Source: Beaufortia kweichowensis
Taxonomy: Eukaryota > Chordata > Actinopteri > Cypriniformes > Gastromyzontidae
Direction: 5' to 3'
Length of the DNA: 64,000 nucleotides
Assembly: GCA_019155185.1 (NCBI GenBank)
Contig: CM032813.1
Location: forward strand, 14,117,561-14,181,560
In this document: positions 63,701-64,000 of the stretch, in pieces
How the letters are laid out: every line of letters begins with the position of its first letter
Numbering within the stretch: position 1 is the first letter of the stretch
Notes under the pieces: generated by a model
Seen by the model: only the letters and a program-made list of their open reading frames with translations
What the model was told of the DNA's origin: nothing
Databases searched by the model: none
Translations under genes and position numbers: made by a program

Positions 63701-64000
63701 ATGGAATTGGCCAGAAATGTCTCAGTGGTTTTGTGTCCATATTTGGAAGTCAATATAGGTCAGTATTTGGTTAGCAACATTCTTCAAAATAATCTTCTTT
63801 TGTGTTCTCTAGAAGAAAGTCATGCAGGTTTGATAGTAAATGGTGAAAGAATTTTAATTTTGGGTTGAACTATCCTATTAAGTAAAACATACTAACATCT
63901 GAATTCTTGTTTGTGGCATATTTTCGTTCTTTATATAAGTGGGCCTTAAGTCATCAGAATGACCAATATAAATAATAAAACAAGCAACTAAACAGAATGG

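Larger units (their letters stand above)
62786..63881 (+). mobile_element. Composite fish MITE with two elements nested inside
   Basis: The outer left end AGGGATACTTTACTCAAAAA and right end TTTTGGGTTGAACTATCCTA are diverged inverted ends of the GGGATAGTTCACCC family. A hAT MITE (62897-63226) and a copy of the dispersed repeat (about 63400-63700) lie inside. Confidence 0.65.
54276..64000 (+). other. srpk1 intron 2, incomplete, with candidate alternative first exons
   Basis: Runs off the right edge. It holds an inverted-end MITE (54458-54687), two candidate first exons with their own promoters (56116 and 60201) and nested repeats (62786-63881). A weak copy of the dispersed repeat lies at about 56840-57010. 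The stretches 57050-59880 and 60280-62780 show no gene I recognise. Confidence 0.6.

Noticed and set aside
54276..64000. srpk1 exon 3 and kinase domain within the window
   Set aside because: No sequence resembling the conserved acidic EILGSDDDEQEDP block or kinase motifs was found.

Overview
This window looks like nuclear DNA of a ray-finned fish, probably a cyprinid. It has short conserved vertebrate exons in long AT-rich introns, CpG-rich first exons, and a dense load of fish-type hAT and Tc1/mariner-like MITEs, LTR retrotransposons and RNase H-bearing LINEs. The species cannot be named from sequence alone. There are three host genes, all on the + strand: tmem167b (27417-28844, complete, 74 aa), a p38-alpha MAP kinase mapk14 (32072-49485, complete, 12-exon mRNA, 361 aa, most like mapk14a), and the 5' end of the splicing kinase srpk1 (52857 to beyond the right edge).

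Layout. 1-3591: 5' half of a minus-strand Ty3/gypsy element (PNMA-like gag, zinc knuckle, protease, Lys tRNA primer site, 860-bp LTR). 3592-5560: a 5'-truncated, broken LINE on the minus strand. 5721-26301: a very large palindrome of two near-identical ~5.49-kb arms (5721-11206 and 20814-26301) around a ~1.06-kb loop. A second gypsy element (12070-20613, TSD TATA) has jumped into that loop. Each arm carries a spliced gene-like unit for a small Thr/Ser-rich secreted or surface-type protein (open on the left, frameshifted on the right), a TATA promoter aimed at the loop, tRNA-derived units, MITEs and a dispersed repeat that recurs elsewhere in the window. About 26640-27250: the 3' end of another LINE. 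27300-64000: host genes with nested DNA transposons in introns and spacers.

The most informative host feature is in mapk14. Two alternative 80-nt exons, 9a and 9b, match the two known human p38-alpha forms (CSBP2 and CSBP1). They share one upstream donor that is a textbook U12-type site, and each has a U12-like branch point, while their own donors are U2-type. This predicts that 9a cannot be spliced to 9b. Inverted repeat copies also bracket the exon 8-9a-9b block. In srpk1, two candidate alternative first exons (56116 and 60201) both end in the phase needed to join exon 3, each with a promoter-like GC-rich upstream region; the second has a CCAAT box and GC box.

Functionally, mapk14 (stress kinase), srpk1 (SR-protein kinase) and tmem167b (Golgi/secretory small membrane protein) are independent genes. 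Synteny of mapk14 with srpk1 is shared with human 6p21, but here both are on the same strand. The palindrome and gypsy elements look like recent arrivals, as arms and LTRs differ little by eye. No CRISPR, rRNA or functional tRNA gene was seen.
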